From positions 5,188,460-5,252,459 of the forward strand of contig NC_083578.1 of NCBI RefSeq assembly GCF_027579695.1: DNA of 64,000 nucleotides, given 5' to 3'. The notes beneath the pieces are model-generated. The model was not told where the DNA came from. It did not search any database and was given only the letters and a program-made list of their open reading frames with translations. Every line of letters starts with the position of its first letter. Position 1 is the first letter of the stretch. Of this stretch, positions 20,225 to 32,400 are shown piece by piece. The stretch comes from Neoarius graeffei (Eukaryota > Chordata > Actinopteri > Siluriformes > Ariidae). The translations under genes and the position numbers were made by a program.

Positions 20225-20369
20225 ATTTGACCTCACAACCTTTGGATAAGTAAGATCAAATCTTGTAGCCTGAGATTGAGAAATACTTTAACATGTGGAG
20301 TTTCAGCTGTGAGTGAAAGGTATAAACTGTATTATAGCTATCAAATCTGGAACAGGATTCCACCCTGGT

Positions 20370-20590
20370 CAGAGATGTATAAAGTACTGGAGTAGAGGAG
20401 TGGAGTAGAAGTACAAGTCCTATCTCAAAAAAGTGACTTGAGTAGAAGTTGAAGTGTTCTTTAAACACCATACTTAAGTGGAAGCACTAAAGTATTCAAA
20501 ATGTTTTGTACTTAAGTATTGCAAGTAGAAGTATTTTAAAAATTACTACTCAAGTACTGAAAGTAAAAGTACAAGTATTGTGTATATTAA
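20370..20590 (+). mobile_element. hAT terminal region (left end)
   Basis: CAGAGATGTATAAAGTACTGG followed by repeated AAGTAGAAGTA/ACTYAAGTA words is the usual end of fish hAT elements. A decayed hAT transposase lies 1 kb further on, on the opposite strand, and is probably part of the same element. No right end was found. Confidence 0.6.
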
Positions 20591-20736
20591 AGAAAGCAGT
20601 CAAAAGTTTGAATATCATATTGTTTATATTATTTCAAACTTTTAAAGTTAAGGGCACAATTTCTTTGGCTGAAGCAGCAGTACAAGGACATAAAAGGCCA
20701 TACAAGTGTTTATGAAAAAAAAACCCCACTATTAAC

Positions 20737-21410
20737 ACATCTCAAAGGCTAGAGGGGTATTCCAAGAATACGGCTAAGTGACAAACCTGGGTAAGTTAAG
20801 CCGAATGGTAAACCTTATAATAGAACAGCCTGGAAGCATCTTTCTCACAAAGCCAAAGGGCTCTTCCATCATCAGGTTAACCACTGCCTCCAGGTTAACT
20901 TACTCAGGTTTGTCTCTTAATCAACTACTTGCAATAGCCCCCAGTAGGCCACATACAAGTATTTATGTAAAAACTCGTGAGTAGAGCACCTTACAACACT
21001 GAGCTCTTTGTAAACACACAAATCAACTAGCTGCTGCCCCCCTGCTTATTCCCTTCTTAAACTAGTGCATACAATAAAGCCGTCTTTTTTTGGAAGATAG
21101 ACATTTTTTCAACCTTAACTTGTCAGGGCAACTAAAACATCTCAAAGGCTAGAGGGGTATTCCAAGAATACGGCTAAGTGACAAACCTGGGCAAGTTAAG
21201 CCTAATGGTAAACCTTATAATAGAACAGCCCGGAAGCATCATTCTCACAAAGCCAAAGGGCTCTTCCATCAACAGGTTAACCACTGCCTCCAGGTTAACT
21301 TACTCAGGTTTGTCTCTTAATCAACTACTTGGAATACTCCCCAGTAGGCCACATACAAGTATTTCTCCTGTAAAAACACACAAGTAGAACACCTTACAAC
21401 ACTGAGCTCT
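20737..21410 (+). repeat. 400-bp tandem duplication inside the hAT element
   Basis: The segment starting ACATCTCAAAGGCTAGAGGG at 20737 recurs at 21137, offset 400 bp, with few differences over about 250 bp. Both copies contain weakly inverted halves (GACAAACCTGGGTAAGTTAA and TTAACTTACTCAGGTTTGTC). Confidence 0.85.
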
Positions 21411-21520
21411 TTGTCAACAAAAGCAGATCCCCCCACAGCATCCCTCCCTTCTCTTCCCTGCTTGTGCTTTTTTCCCCTCCACAGTGTATTCTCTTCTTAA
21501 ACTGGTATGCATAAAGCAGT

Positions 21521-23726
21521 CAGTTAGGGAGTTAGAAATCTTTTGTTTAATCTCAAAAGTAGTTGGTTTTCAAAATTGGAGTCATTCAGTCTCGCTCTTT
21601 TTTGGCTAAAGACTAATCCTGCGATACTAAAAAGCCTCTCGCAGGCTGCTGATGCTGGAAGGGGTGTGTTTAACCTAACAGTCATCTTACACACAGCTGG
21701 AAAAGACTTGAGCAAGTCCATGTTATCTGCTGAACAGGACAAGTACGCATCTAGCTGTTTGGAGCCGTCTTGTGCCTTTGAACCCCTCATGCCAGAAAAA
21801 AAGTCGTCTTCATCAGATGAGCTCGATCTGTTGACCTCACCAGACTGCAACGAGAAGTCTTCAATGTGTTGTTTGATATAGTCCATTCCTCAAATATATG
21901 AGTACATTATAAACAATAATAGTTTCAACCAGTCATGACAGTAAACACAGATTTAACATGCCAACATTGTCAGTAAGAAATAATGATTTTAATGGAAATG
22001 ACGGCTTTATACAGGCTAAGAAAGGGCTAATGCACTACTAATATCCATGTTAGTAAGCACATGGTGTATGATTAATATGTGAATCTTAATTGAAAGTGTT
22101 CCCTTTCTTACCTATTTTGATTGTCTCATCTTCCTGTGTCCAATTTGTGCGGAACTTTGGAAGCAGAATAGCAGCGGCCACCAGCTCTGGGTCTTCCATC
22201 ATAGGGCCAAAGCTATCCTCAATGCCCACCTGCAGAGCATCGACAAGGGGGTTGCAGTATTTTAGCGGTAGCTTGATCCTGTCCAGCTTAATTTTCAGGA
22301 GCTTGACGGTTGGGAGCAGCCACCCCATCTGGACATTTGTTTCAGCTCGCAAGATGTTAGTTGCTTGGGCGACTGGAGTCATCACAACAGCAAACTCTGA
22401 CAGGAATGCAAGTTCGGCTGGATTAAACCTGTGATTAAGACAAAAACATATTTCATTAACACACAGGATTAGGTGTTAGGTGATTAGGTGTAACAATAAG
22501 AGACAAAAAAAACAGCATTGCTACATGATCGGCTCATTATTATGCAATGGAATGGTTCATCATTCAGTGTTAATCATTCAAATCAATTGTTGTACAAGTA
22601 GACAATATGTACCAGAATTGAGCTTGAGAGAAAGAGTACAATATGATTTTTTTTTAACTTACATTGGAACGTTCAAATCTGTGCAGACAACTCTCATGGC
22701 TGCCTCTCCCTTCTCTTTGACGATCCTGAGCAGTCTCTCCACAGCCATGAACACAGAGTTCCTTGTTGCAACCGGTCGCACAAGCTGGAGGGAGCAAGCA
22801 TCTTCCACGGTTTCAGCTGCTTTTAAGGATCTTGACCACTTATTCCAAAGTGCATTGTATTTGCCAAATGTTGAATAGTATAATTTCTTGTATGGTACGT
22901 GTCATTGGACACTGCCTTGCTGGCATCGGTAGTGGCTATTAGGTTAAGAATGCGGCATGCACAACGCTGGTGCTTTGGAAACTGGAACTCAAAACCATCA
23001 TCCTCATCCAAAAGTGAAGATACATCAACAAACTCTACCTCCTCCTCATCTTGGTATGCTTCTTTCTCCTCCTCCTCCTCCTGAACTTGAGCACCAGCAT
23101 TGTTATTTTCATCTTCAGCAAAGACTTTGAAGGCTTTGATGAAGTTGGAGCCATTGTCCGTGGTTGTTGTGACTATCTTCCCCTGAATTTCAAACTCAGC
23201 ATGGATATCATTACGTAAGTGCATTTGCCAGAAGGTCAAGAGTGTGAGAGCCTCTTAATTTTTTACAGGCCAGGGCCACAGAGACCCTTTTTAAACTTTC
23301 GGGGTCCAGCCAATGGGCCGTGACCCCAATGAAACTACGCCGCCTGGCTGACCAGCAGTCAGTGGTTGTTGCAATGTGGTCCACAGTTTTCATGGCCTCA
23401 ATCATTTTGATCTTCATTTGTTTGGCAGCATCATCAATCCTAGATGTGAGTGTGGTTCTTGACATTATTTTGGTATTTGGCACCAGGTCGAACACAAAGT
23501 CCCGGAAAGGTTCTTGCTCTACGATGTTGAAAGGCTGAAGTCCTCAGACAACATAATTCACAATGGCCTTGTCAACGGATCTATGGGGCGTTGTCCAGCT
23601 CTCTAATAATGTGGGCTGCTTGATGGAGGGGGAGGGAATTGCAGTCTTCCTCATTCGTTTAACTGATGTGAGGTCCTCATATCTTTTCAAGTGGCAGTCA
23701 TGCTTGCTCTGAAACAAGACAAACAT
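21521..23726 (-). pseudogene. hAT (ZBED-type) transposase, decayed
   Basis: Cut-and-paste transposase read on the minus strand in pieces: 23726-23544, 23519-23211, 23239-22823, about 22878-22670, 22434-22086 and 21886-21524. Recognisable segments are QPFNIVEQEPF, TTDCWSARRRSFIGVTAHWL, TTTTDNGSNFIKAF and the C-terminal dimerisation region (LPASAACERLFSIAGLVFSQKRARL). An acidic low-complexity stretch (EEEEEKEAYQDEEE) is normal for the family. Gaps between pieces look like small introns. Damage: TGA after VNYVV (about 23543) and a frameshift near 23215. The BED-finger N terminus is weak. Not active as it stands. Confidence 0.8.
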
Positions 23727-23941
23727 ATATAGCTTTACTTTCTCAGAATTATATCATGAGCAACATAGGTGACTGTAGTGACTGCTGTGATATTATTGAT
23801 AAAAGCAAAATTAATTAAATTTAAAGGGATTTGTCCACTATAATTCTACATTAAAAGACTTAAGCAAGCAACCCCATAACCAAAAATCCATCATTGGTAC
23901 TCTAATAATCTGTCTACTTGCAAAACCCTGTAGTGCTAGGC

Positions 23942-24718
23942 TTAACTTGATACATCCAACAATGCATCATGAGGAATGGGAGTGTGCGAGGACCACTTGA
24001 AATGCAGACTAAAAAAAAAAAAAAAGTCACGACCCATCTTCAGCTTTCGGGCAGAGGCCACCAGATTTTGATTTAAAATGTCCTGGTATTTCAAAGAATT
24101 CATGATGCCATGCACCCTAACAAGGTTCCCGGGGCCTTTGAAAGAGAAACAGGCCCACAGCATCACCGATCCTCCCTCATACTTCACAGTGGGGATGAGG
24201 TGCTTTTCCGCATACTCATCTTTTGTGTTATGTCAGACCCACTTAGAGTGTTTGTTGCCAAAAAGTTCTATCTTGGTCTCATCTGACCAAAGCACACGGT
24301 CCCAGTACCACTTAGTAAATGCCAGACGTTTACGTTTATGCTTGTAAGTGAGAAAAGGCTTTTTCCGTGCATGCCTCCCAAACAGCTTGTTGGCATGTAG
24401 ATAGCGCCTGATGGTTGTTATGGAGACTTTTTGACCCCAAGATGCTACTTTTTGATGCAATTCTCTAACAGTGAGCTTTGGAGAACTTTTTACTTCTCTT
24501 CCCATCCTCCTCACTGTGCGTGGTGGCAAGATAAACTTGCATCCTCGTCCAGGCTTGTTTGCCACTGTTCCAGTTGTTTTAAACTTCTTGATGATTCCTC
24601 TGGTTGTAGATATGGGCAGGTGTAGGCGAGTGGCTATTTTCTTGTAGCCATTGCCTGACTTATGAAGGTCGACACACATCTGCCTTACTTGAATGGTGTG
24701 TTCTCTTGTCTTTCCCAT
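23942..24718 (-). pseudogene. Tc1-like transposase, truncated
   Basis: Would cut and paste Tc1 DNA at TA sites. From the ATG at 24718 it runs MGKTREHTIQVRQMCVDLHK, paired helix-turn-helix region, GRGCKF hook, and the first catalytic Asp in RVLWSDETKIELFG. A TGA at 24233-24235 (after HSKWV) breaks it; a second piece reads GGSVMLWACFSFKGPGNLVRV. The frame then degrades in a poly-A run (24010-24025), before the second Asp and the D/E box. Confidence 0.82.
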
Positions 24719-25101
24719 GTTGAAGAGTGGATAAGAGAAATGGGCCTCTGTGTCACATCATATTTATACCCCAGGGAAACAGGATGTGATGAATTACTAA
24801 TTAAAGGTTCCTAGATACTCTGATCAACTTTATAAACTACAGTAGAAATGACAGAAATGCTTCAATTACAATCATTTTCTAGGAATTGTTATGGGTGCCA
24901 ATAATTGTGGAACAGGTGATTTTATGAAAAACAATTATTTCTTCATCAGGGATTTTTATTTTTTTTAATTCACTTGAGTAAAGGGTTACATTTTTCTACA
25001 ATTTTCAGTGTGAGATTATGCTTCTGCAATAAAAATTGAATTTATTTTAAGGCTTTTAACACATCTTAACCAGGGGTGCCAATAATTGTGGAGGGCGCTG
25101 T
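23942..25101 (-). mobile_element. Tc1-like element relic, one end missing
   Basis: The right end carries GGTGCCAATAATTGTGG at about 25075 and again at about 24893, the paired direct repeats inside an IR/DR-type Tc1 end; the outer tip is GGAGGGCGCTGTA. The transposase lies inside on the minus strand. No opposite terminus is seen near 23942, so it is truncated. Confidence 0.8.
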
Positions 25102-25401
25102 ATTTACATTGGTAGATTCATTATCTGAAATCATTTTCAGCCCTCTTGCTTGCCAGCTAGTGGAACTACTTTGTTCTTGTATCAGTTCCTCTCAGCAGTG
25201 TCTTTTTAGTTAGAATGCTTGTGTAGTGATTCAGAAACATAGTTGGTTCCACCGGTTAGCAAATAAGAGGCGTGGAACAGAGCGACGACAGTGAATCCCA
25301 AACAAACGTGTGTTGTGCATCGTTCAAAACATTTCAGCTTTGGATTGCCTCTCAAAGTCATGTTGGTGAGCCAGATCCATTTCATTAATTTTTTTAAAAC
25401 C
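25102..25401. other. No gene identified
   Basis: No supported feature. A host exon belonging to the 26238 fragment could lie here, but no clear splice-bounded frame is visible. Confidence 0.4.
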
Positions 25402-25413
25402 ACGTGCCTTTTA

Positions 25414-25787
25414 GGGCGGCACGGTGGTGTAGTGGTTAGCGCTGTCGCCTCACAGCAAAAAGATCCTGGGTTCAATCCCAGCGGCTGGCGAGGGTCTTTC
25501 TGTGTGGAGTTTGCATGCTCTCCCCGTGTCCACATGGGTTTCCTCCGGGTGCTCCGGTTTCCCCCACAGTCCAAAGACATGCAGGTTAGGTTAACTGGTG
25601 ACTCTAAATTGAGCGTAGGTGTGAATGTGAGTGTGAATGGTTGTCTGTGTCTATGTGTCAGCCCTGTGATGACCTGGCGACTTGTCCAGGGTGTACCCCG
25701 CCTTTCACCTGTAGTCAGCTGGGATAGGCTCCAGCTTGCCTGCGACCCTGTGGGACAGGATAAAGCGGCTAGAGATAATGAGATGAG
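25414..25787 (+). repeat. tRNA-headed SINE
   Basis: Full length, flanked by ACGTGCCTTTTA (25402-25413) and ACGTGTCTTTTA (25788-25799), a 12-bp duplication with one change. Confidence 0.92.
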
Positions 25788-25827
25788 ACGTGTCTTTTAA
25801 AAAATTGAATATCACAATATGAGTTGT

Positions 25828-26188
25828 CGGTGGTGTAGTGGTTAGCGCTGTCGCCTCACAGCAAGAATGTTCTGGGTTCGAGCCCCGTGGCCAGCGAGGG
25901 CCTTTCTGTGCGGAGTTTGCATGTTCTCCCCGTGTCTGCGTGGGTTTCCTCCGGGTGCTCCGGTTTCCCCCACAGTCCAAAGACATGCAGGTTAGGTTAA
26001 CTGGTGACTCTAAATTGACCGTAGGTGTGAGTGTGAATGGTTGTCTGTGTCTATGTGTCAGCCCTGTGATGACCTGGCGACTTGTCCAGGGTGTACCCTG
26101 CCTTTCGCCCGTAGTCAGCTGGGATAGGCTCCAGCTTGCCTGCAACCCTGTAGAAGGATAAAGCGGCTAGAGATAATGAGATGAGATG
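25828..26188 (+). repeat. tRNA-headed SINE, first bases missing
   Basis: Starts within the head at CGGTGGTGTAGTGG. A perfect 12-bp duplication AATATGAGTTGT (25816-25827 and 26189-26200) shows it was inserted in this shortened form. Only 28 bp separate its left duplication from that of the previous SINE. Confidence 0.93.
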
Positions 26189-26237
26189 AATATGAGTTGT
26201 ATTGGGACACAGGTCATTCTCTTTGTTTATTCTCCAG

Positions 26238-26559
26238 GACAGCAAATGTGCAGAGGCTGAGTTGGGGATTGCACAGACAACAATGGGCATCTACGTCATT
26301 CAGGTGGAGGGTGCCGAACCTGGAGACAAGATGTATGCAGATGTTGGTGTTGTGCTCGAAGGTGTGGAAGTTCTGCAAAACCTACAAAGTGTCACCCTTG
26401 GATGTGTGATGGTTTTCGGGCTGATTTATGCACTTAACTTAAGTTACCCTAAGGACCTCAAGAGCACATTTTGAAGTGTTCCAGAAAATCCTGATGGAAC
26501 TGGACACAACCAAGCTTTCGCCAAAAGTCCAGGCACTGAAAATTAAGATGTTCCAGTGA
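26238..26559 (+). pseudogene. Last exon of a fish multicopy (SAMD3-like) protein, frameshifted
   Basis: Follows a good acceptor (TTATTCTCCAG) and reads DSKCAEAELGIAQTTMGIYV, GVVLEGVEVLQNLQSVTLGC, LIYALNLSYP, then, after a one-base insertion in ACATTTTGA near 26470, VFQKILMELDTTKLSPKVQA to a TGA at 26557. This pattern is the C-terminal region of a large uncharacterised teleost family often annotated as SAM-domain protein 3-like; that identification is from memory. No function is known to me. Upstream exons are not visible, and two SINEs occupy the adjacent intron. Probably a pseudogene or relocated fragment. Confidence 0.55.
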
Positions 26560-26924
26560 TGGGCCTGATACACTGATTTTTCCCTCTGGAAAATATTCAA
26601 CAAAGTGACTTGCTGCAATTTTCAGTACCTGTTTGAGTGAACTTTGTAAATTTTTCAGTGTTTTTGTTTTTACAGTTCTTTGTTATTGCTGGTGGTGCAA
26701 AGCCACTCAACCACTGAGTAATGTTTTGGATTGTTAGGGTAGTGGCTAAAATGGAAAAAAAAAATGAACATCTGAAAATCCTTGAAATGTTGATGTACTG
26801 TAAGCATTACAGTTATCAGTTGATTTACCTGTCTACCTCATGTTTCACACAGCTGAGCGACGTTCTTGAGGGTGTTTGTTATTACTACAGAAAAGTCTGT
26901 TTCCAAATGTTTAACATTTAAAAT

Positions 26925-27021
26925 GACAAAAGCAAATGTGCTTAGGCTGATTCAGGGATTGCACAGACAACAATGGGCATCTGCGTCATTCAGGTTGAGG
27001 ATGCCAGACCTGGAGATAAGT
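26925..27021 (+). pseudogene. Second, shorter copy of the same exon start
   Basis: GGATTGCACAGACAACAATG and flanks repeat 26238-26333 at about 87% identity. A TAG interrupts it (TGTGCTTAGGCT) and it stops at GGAGATAAGTAA. A fragment, perhaps from a local duplication. Confidence 0.65.
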
Positions 27022-28025
27022 AAATAAGTAAACGATTGAAAAAAGAGCACTTTCTTTTTACAAAAAGAAAAAAGAAAATAAAAAATTGTGCACATTATTA
27101 CATGTGCACAAATGAGTGAATTTATTTCGGTATTTTTTTGTTTTTTGTGTGTGTAGTGTGATGATGTGTTGCTGGCTTTGAGTTTTAGCAATGCCCAAAC
27201 TTGCCACATGCCTTGAAGCCTAATAAATAGAATGTAAAGCAAAGTGGTCTAACTCTTTATATTGTAATTATAGATATTATTGTAGGTGTGGGGTGAATGA
27301 GGGGAAAAATGTGGAATATCTGGTAAAATTTTAAACGCATTGGGTTTATTATATCAAGTACATAAATTTATGCATTTTATTTAAATTGGGTGTAGAGCAT
27401 CAACATGGTTCTAAACCTTTCAAACATATTGGAGCAATTAATATTGAATACTGGTTATTAAGTATTTGAAACACATTTGATTTATTTATGATAAATACAT
27501 AAATCTGTCATTGTGTATTTAAAACACATTGGGTTTATTAGTATTATTGCATAAATCTCATTGTTAATTGTTTCATTTACGTTCAACTGACAAATACGCA
27601 CCACATTAAGTTTATTAGTCTGTTTATGTTAAATCTGTGTAATCCAAATGGATGGAAATTTTATATTCAATTGAAATACATAAAGCTTAAATATTAGACC
27701 TAAATATTTCTGTGAATAAACTTGAAGATTACAAAAGTAACACATTTTATGCAAATTTTCAATAAAATTGTAAATTGTGTACAAAGCTCAAAGATATGAA
27801 ATATTTTGTGTATTTATAATGCTGTGTGTACAAATTGTAAACTATATTATTCTATAGGTCATATACAATTCTAGTCCTTTGCATTTCTGTGATAAAGCTC
27901 ACTGTGATGGCTTCTTGTTTAATTTATGATTTATATAATTTTATTTTCTTTTATTTCGTGTATGTGTATAGTAAGTTTTAGAAAAATTAGACACGTGTTT
28001 TTGGCCAGCTCTGTATTTGTATATA
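27022..28025. other. AT-rich region with degenerate repeats, no gene
   Basis: Loose copies of a YACATTGGGTTTATTA / ACATAAATYTRTCATT module recur at about 27337, 27471, 27523 and 27600. No coding frame or RNA gene is apparent. Confidence 0.5.
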
Positions 28026-28167
28026 TAGCAGTGCTTGAAAGTTTGTGAACCCTTTATAATTTTCTATATATCTGCATAAATATGACCAAAAACATCATCA
28101 GATTTTCATACAAGTCCTAAAAGTAGATAAAGAGAACCCAGTTAAACAAATGAGACAAAATATCATA

Positions 28168-28643
28168 CAACCCTGATTCCAAAAAAGTTGGGACAAAGTA
28201 CAAATTGTAAATAAAAACGGAATGCAATAATTTACAAATCTCAAAAACTGATATTGTATTCACAATAGAACATAGACAACATATCAAATGTCGAAAGTGA
28301 GACATTTTGAAATTTCATGCCAAATATTGGCTCATTTGAAATTTCATGACAGCAACACATCTCAAAAAAGTTGGGACAGGGGCAATAAGAGGCTGGAAAA
28401 GTTAAAGGTACAAAAAAGGGACAGCTGGAGGACCAAATTGCAACTCAGTAGGTCAATTGGCAATAGGTCATTAACATGACTGGGTATAAAAAGAGCATCT
28501 TGGAGTGGCAGCAGCTCTCAGAAGTAAAGATGGGAAGAGGATCACCAATCCCCCTAATTCTGCACCGACAAATAGTGGAGCAATATCAGAAAGGAATTCG
28601 ACAGTGTAGAATTGCAAAGAGTTTGAACATATCATCATCTACA
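28168..28643 (+). mobile_element. 5' fragment of the inner Tc1-like family
   Basis: Starts CAACCCTGATTCC after a TA (28166-28167). It includes the IR/DR end (TTGGGACAAAGTACAAATTG) and the first codons of a transposase on the plus strand (from about 28521 MGRGSPIPLILHRQ...NISSSTI). It breaks at 28643. The segment 28190-28643 is repeated at 32879-33332. Confidence 0.85.
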
Positions 28644-28653
28644 ATTAGGGATG

Positions 28654-29390
28654 CAGGGTTTTTCCTAGAAAAATTTAGTATGAGGGCGCTCACCATGGCG
28701 AGGGAGCGAAGTGACCGGGGGGGGGGGGGGGATGGTGCGGGGGGGTTGCCCCCCGCCGTGCGAAGCCTTTGAAAAATTGAGGCTACAATGGGACATTCTG
28801 AGGCTGAGAGGGAAATTGTAACAAATTGTTTGTCAACATTGAAAAAGAAAGAAGTAATCTTCTTCTGCCCCGGACAGTCTTTGGCTTTCTTCTGTTTCGT
28901 GCCGCAGGACATCTTTAAATGCCCAAGTGTCAACAAAAACAACTCGCGAACTACTTCTGTCAAAAGCTCCCACGCCGGTGGGTGAAAGGTCATTCAGTCT
29001 TGAGAAATCTCGTTCTACAAGTCAGCTGACCTTGTATGTAACCCATGTCAAATCTCGCGAGAGCAGCCGCGACAAGTAAACAACATGGCGCCTCAGTCTG
29101 GAAAATGCCAATTCAGATTGTTTTTGCGCCGTCTGGCGGTGTATCTACTATGATTGGAATATTTTTGGAGTAATTATAACGTATTTGATGATCAGACACA
29201 TTTTCATGTGGTGTTGCTGGGATGTTTTCACGGAGAAAAGATCGTTTTGAGAAAGACTGCATGTTGTGCAGTAGCATATAAGTGCATGGCCTAAGTGTGA
29301 CTTGGGGTTCAATCGGCATTTCGGTAAGAGGGCGCACACCGAGAGTAAGAGGGCGCAGCGCCCCTGTTCCCTGGTTTAGACGAAAGCCTG
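28654..29390. mobile_element. Non-autonomous DNA transposon
   Basis: Ends CAGGGTTTTTCC and (inverted) CAGGCTTTCGTC, flanked by GGGATG (28648-28653 and 29391-29396). GAGGGCGC motifs lie inside both ends, with a poly-G run at 28719-28730. No transposase was recognised; hAT is possible from the CAG ends. Confidence 0.6.
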
Positions 29391-29440
29391 GGGATGTAAA
29401 CAGTTAATCGACTATCGCTTAATTGTCAAAAAGAATTTAA

Positions 29441-32400
29441 ATGTCTCATCTCGTCTCGTCTTCTTCCGCTTATCCGGGGCCGGGTCGCGGAGGCAGCAGT
29501 CTAAGCATGGAAGCCCAAACTTCCCTTTCCCCAGACACCTCAGCCAGCTCCTCAGGAAGAACACCGAGGCGTCCCCAGGCCAGCCGAGAGACATAGTCCC
29601 TCCAGCGTGTCCTGGGTCTTCCCCGGGGCCTCTTCCCGGGGGGACATGCCTGGAACACCTCCCCAGGGAGGCGTCCAGGAGGCATCCGAAAAAGATGCCC
29701 GAGCCACCTCAGCTGATTCCTCTCGATGTGGAGGAGCAGCGGCTCTACTCCGAGCTCCTCCCGAGTGACTGTGCTTCTCACCCTATCTCTAAGGGAGCGC
29801 CCAGCCACCCTGCGAAGGAAACTCATTTCAGCCGCTTGTATCCGCGATCTTGTTCTTTCGGTCATTACCCAAAGCTCATGACCATAGGTGAGAGTCAGAA
29901 CGTAGATCGACCGGTAAATTGAGAGCTTCGCCTTTTGGCTCAGCTCCTTCTTCACCACGATGGACCGGTAAAGCGACCGCATCACTGCAGAGGCTGCACC
30001 GATCCGCCTGTCGATCTCACGCTCCATCCTTCCCTCACTCGTGAACAAGATCCCGAGATACTTAAACTCCTCCACTTGAGGCAGGACTTCTCCACAAACC
30101 TGGAGAGGGCAAGCCACCCTTTTCCGGTTGAGAACCATGGCCTCGGATTTGGAGGTGCTGATTCTCATCCCAGCTGCTTCACACTCGACTGCAAACCGCC
30201 CCAGTGCATGCTGAAGGTCCTGGTTTGAAGAAGCCAACAGGACAACATCATCCGCAAAAAGCAGAGATGAAATCCTGTGGTTCCCAAACAGGATTCCTTC
30301 TGGCCCCTGGCTGCGCCTAGAAATTCTGTCCATAAAAATTATGAACAGAACCGGTGACAAAGGGCAGCCCTGCCGGAGTCCAACATGCACTGGGAACAGG
30401 TCTGACTTACTGCCGGCAATGCGAACCAGACTCCTGCTCCGTTCATACAGGGACCGGACAGCCCTTAGCAAAGAGCCCCGAACCCCATAATCCTGAAGCA
30501 CCCCCCACAGAATACCACGGGGGACACGGTCGAATGCCTTCTCCAGATCCACAAAGCACATGTGGACTGGTTGGGCAAACTCCCATGAACCCTCGAGCAC
30601 CCTATGAAGGGTATAGAGCTGGTCCAGTGTTCCGCGACCAGGACGAAAACCGCATTGTTCCTCCTGGATCCGAGGTTCGACTATTGGTCGAATTCTCCTC
30701 TCCAGTACCCTGGAGTAAACCTTCCCTGGGAGGCTGAGAAGTGTGATTCCCCTATAATTGGAGCACACTCTCCGGTCCCCTTTCTTAAAAAGAGGGACCA
30801 CCACCCCAGTCTGCCACTCCAGAGGCACTGTCCCCGACCGCCACACGATGTTGCAGAGGCGTGTCAACCAAGACAGCCCCACAACATCCAGAGACTTGAG
30901 ATTCTCAGGGCGGATCTCATCCACCCCCGGTGCCCTGCCACCGAGGAGCTTGCAAACCACCTCAGTGACTTCGGCTTGGGTAATGGACGAGTCCACCTCT
31001 GAGTCATCAGCCTCAGTCTCCTCAGTGGAAGACATGACGGTGGGATTGAGGAGATCCTCAAAGTATTCCTTCCACCGCCCGACAATGTCCCCAGTCGAGG
31101 TCAACAGCTCCCCACCCGCACTGTAAACAGTGTTGGCAGAGTACTGCTTCCCCCTCCTGAGGCGCCGGACGGTTTGCCAGAATTTCTTCGAGGCCAACCG
31201 ATAGTCCTTCTCCATGGCCTCCCCGAACTCCTCCCAGTTCCGAGTTTTTGCCTCCGCAACTGCCCGAGCTGCAGCACGCCTGGCCTGCCGATACCCGTCA
31301 GCTGCCTCAGGAGTCCCGGAGGTCAACATGGCCCGATAGGACTCCTTCTTCAGCTTGACGGCATCCCTTACTTCCGGTGTCCACCACCGGGTTCGGGGAT
31401 TGCCGCCACGACAGGCACCGGAGACCTTGCGGCCACAGCTCCAAACAGCTGCGTCCACAATGGAGGTAGAGAACATGGTCCACTCAGACTCAATGTCCCC
31501 CGCCTCCCTCGGAAACTGGGAAAAGCTCTCCCGGAGGTGGGAGTTAAAGACCTCCCCAACAGAGTGCTCAGCCAGACGTTCCCAGCAGACCCTCACCATA
31601 CGTTTGGGCCTGCCAGGTCTGTCCAGCTTCCTCCTCCGCCAGCGGATCCAACTCACCACCAGGTGGTGATCAGTTGACAGCTCAGGCCCTCTCTTCACCC
31701 GAGTGTCCAAGACATAGGGCTGGAGATCAGATGAAACGACTACAAAGTCGATCATCGACCTCCGACCTAAGGTGTCCTGGTGCCACGTGCACTTATGGAC
31801 ACCCCTATACTCGAACATGGTGTTCGTTATGGACAAACCGTGACTAGCACAGAAGTCCAATAACAAAACACCACTCGGGTTCAGATCGGGGAGGCCATTC
31901 CTCCCAACCACGCCCCTCCAGGTGTCACTGTCATCGCCCACGTGAGCATTGAAGTCCCCCAGTAGCACAATGGAGTCCCCAGTCTGAGCACCCCTCAGTA
32001 CCTCTCCCAGGGACTCCAAGAAGGCCGGATACTCTATACTGCTATTTGGCCCGTAGGCACAAACAACAGCAAGAGCCCTCTCCCCAATCCAAAGGCGTAG
32101 AGAGGCGACCCTCTCGTTCACTGGGGTAAACTCCAACGCATGGCGGCTGAGATGGGGAGCTATAAGCAAGCCCACACCAGCCCGCCGCCGCTCACCACGG
32201 GCGACTCCAGAGAAGTGGAAAGTCCAGCCCTTCTTGAGGAGCTGGGTTCCAGAGCCCAAGCTGTGCGTGGAGGTGAGCCCAACTATCTCTAGCCGGTACC
32301 TCTCAACCTCCCGCACAAGCTCAGGCTCTTTCCCCCCCAGCGAAGTGACATTCCATGTCCCAACAGCCAGCCGCTGTGTCCGGGGATCAGGTTGTCGAGG

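Noticed and set aside
23942..25101. An intact, active Tc1 element
   Set aside because: A TGA follows the first catalytic motif, the frame decays before the remaining acidic residues, and one terminus is missing.
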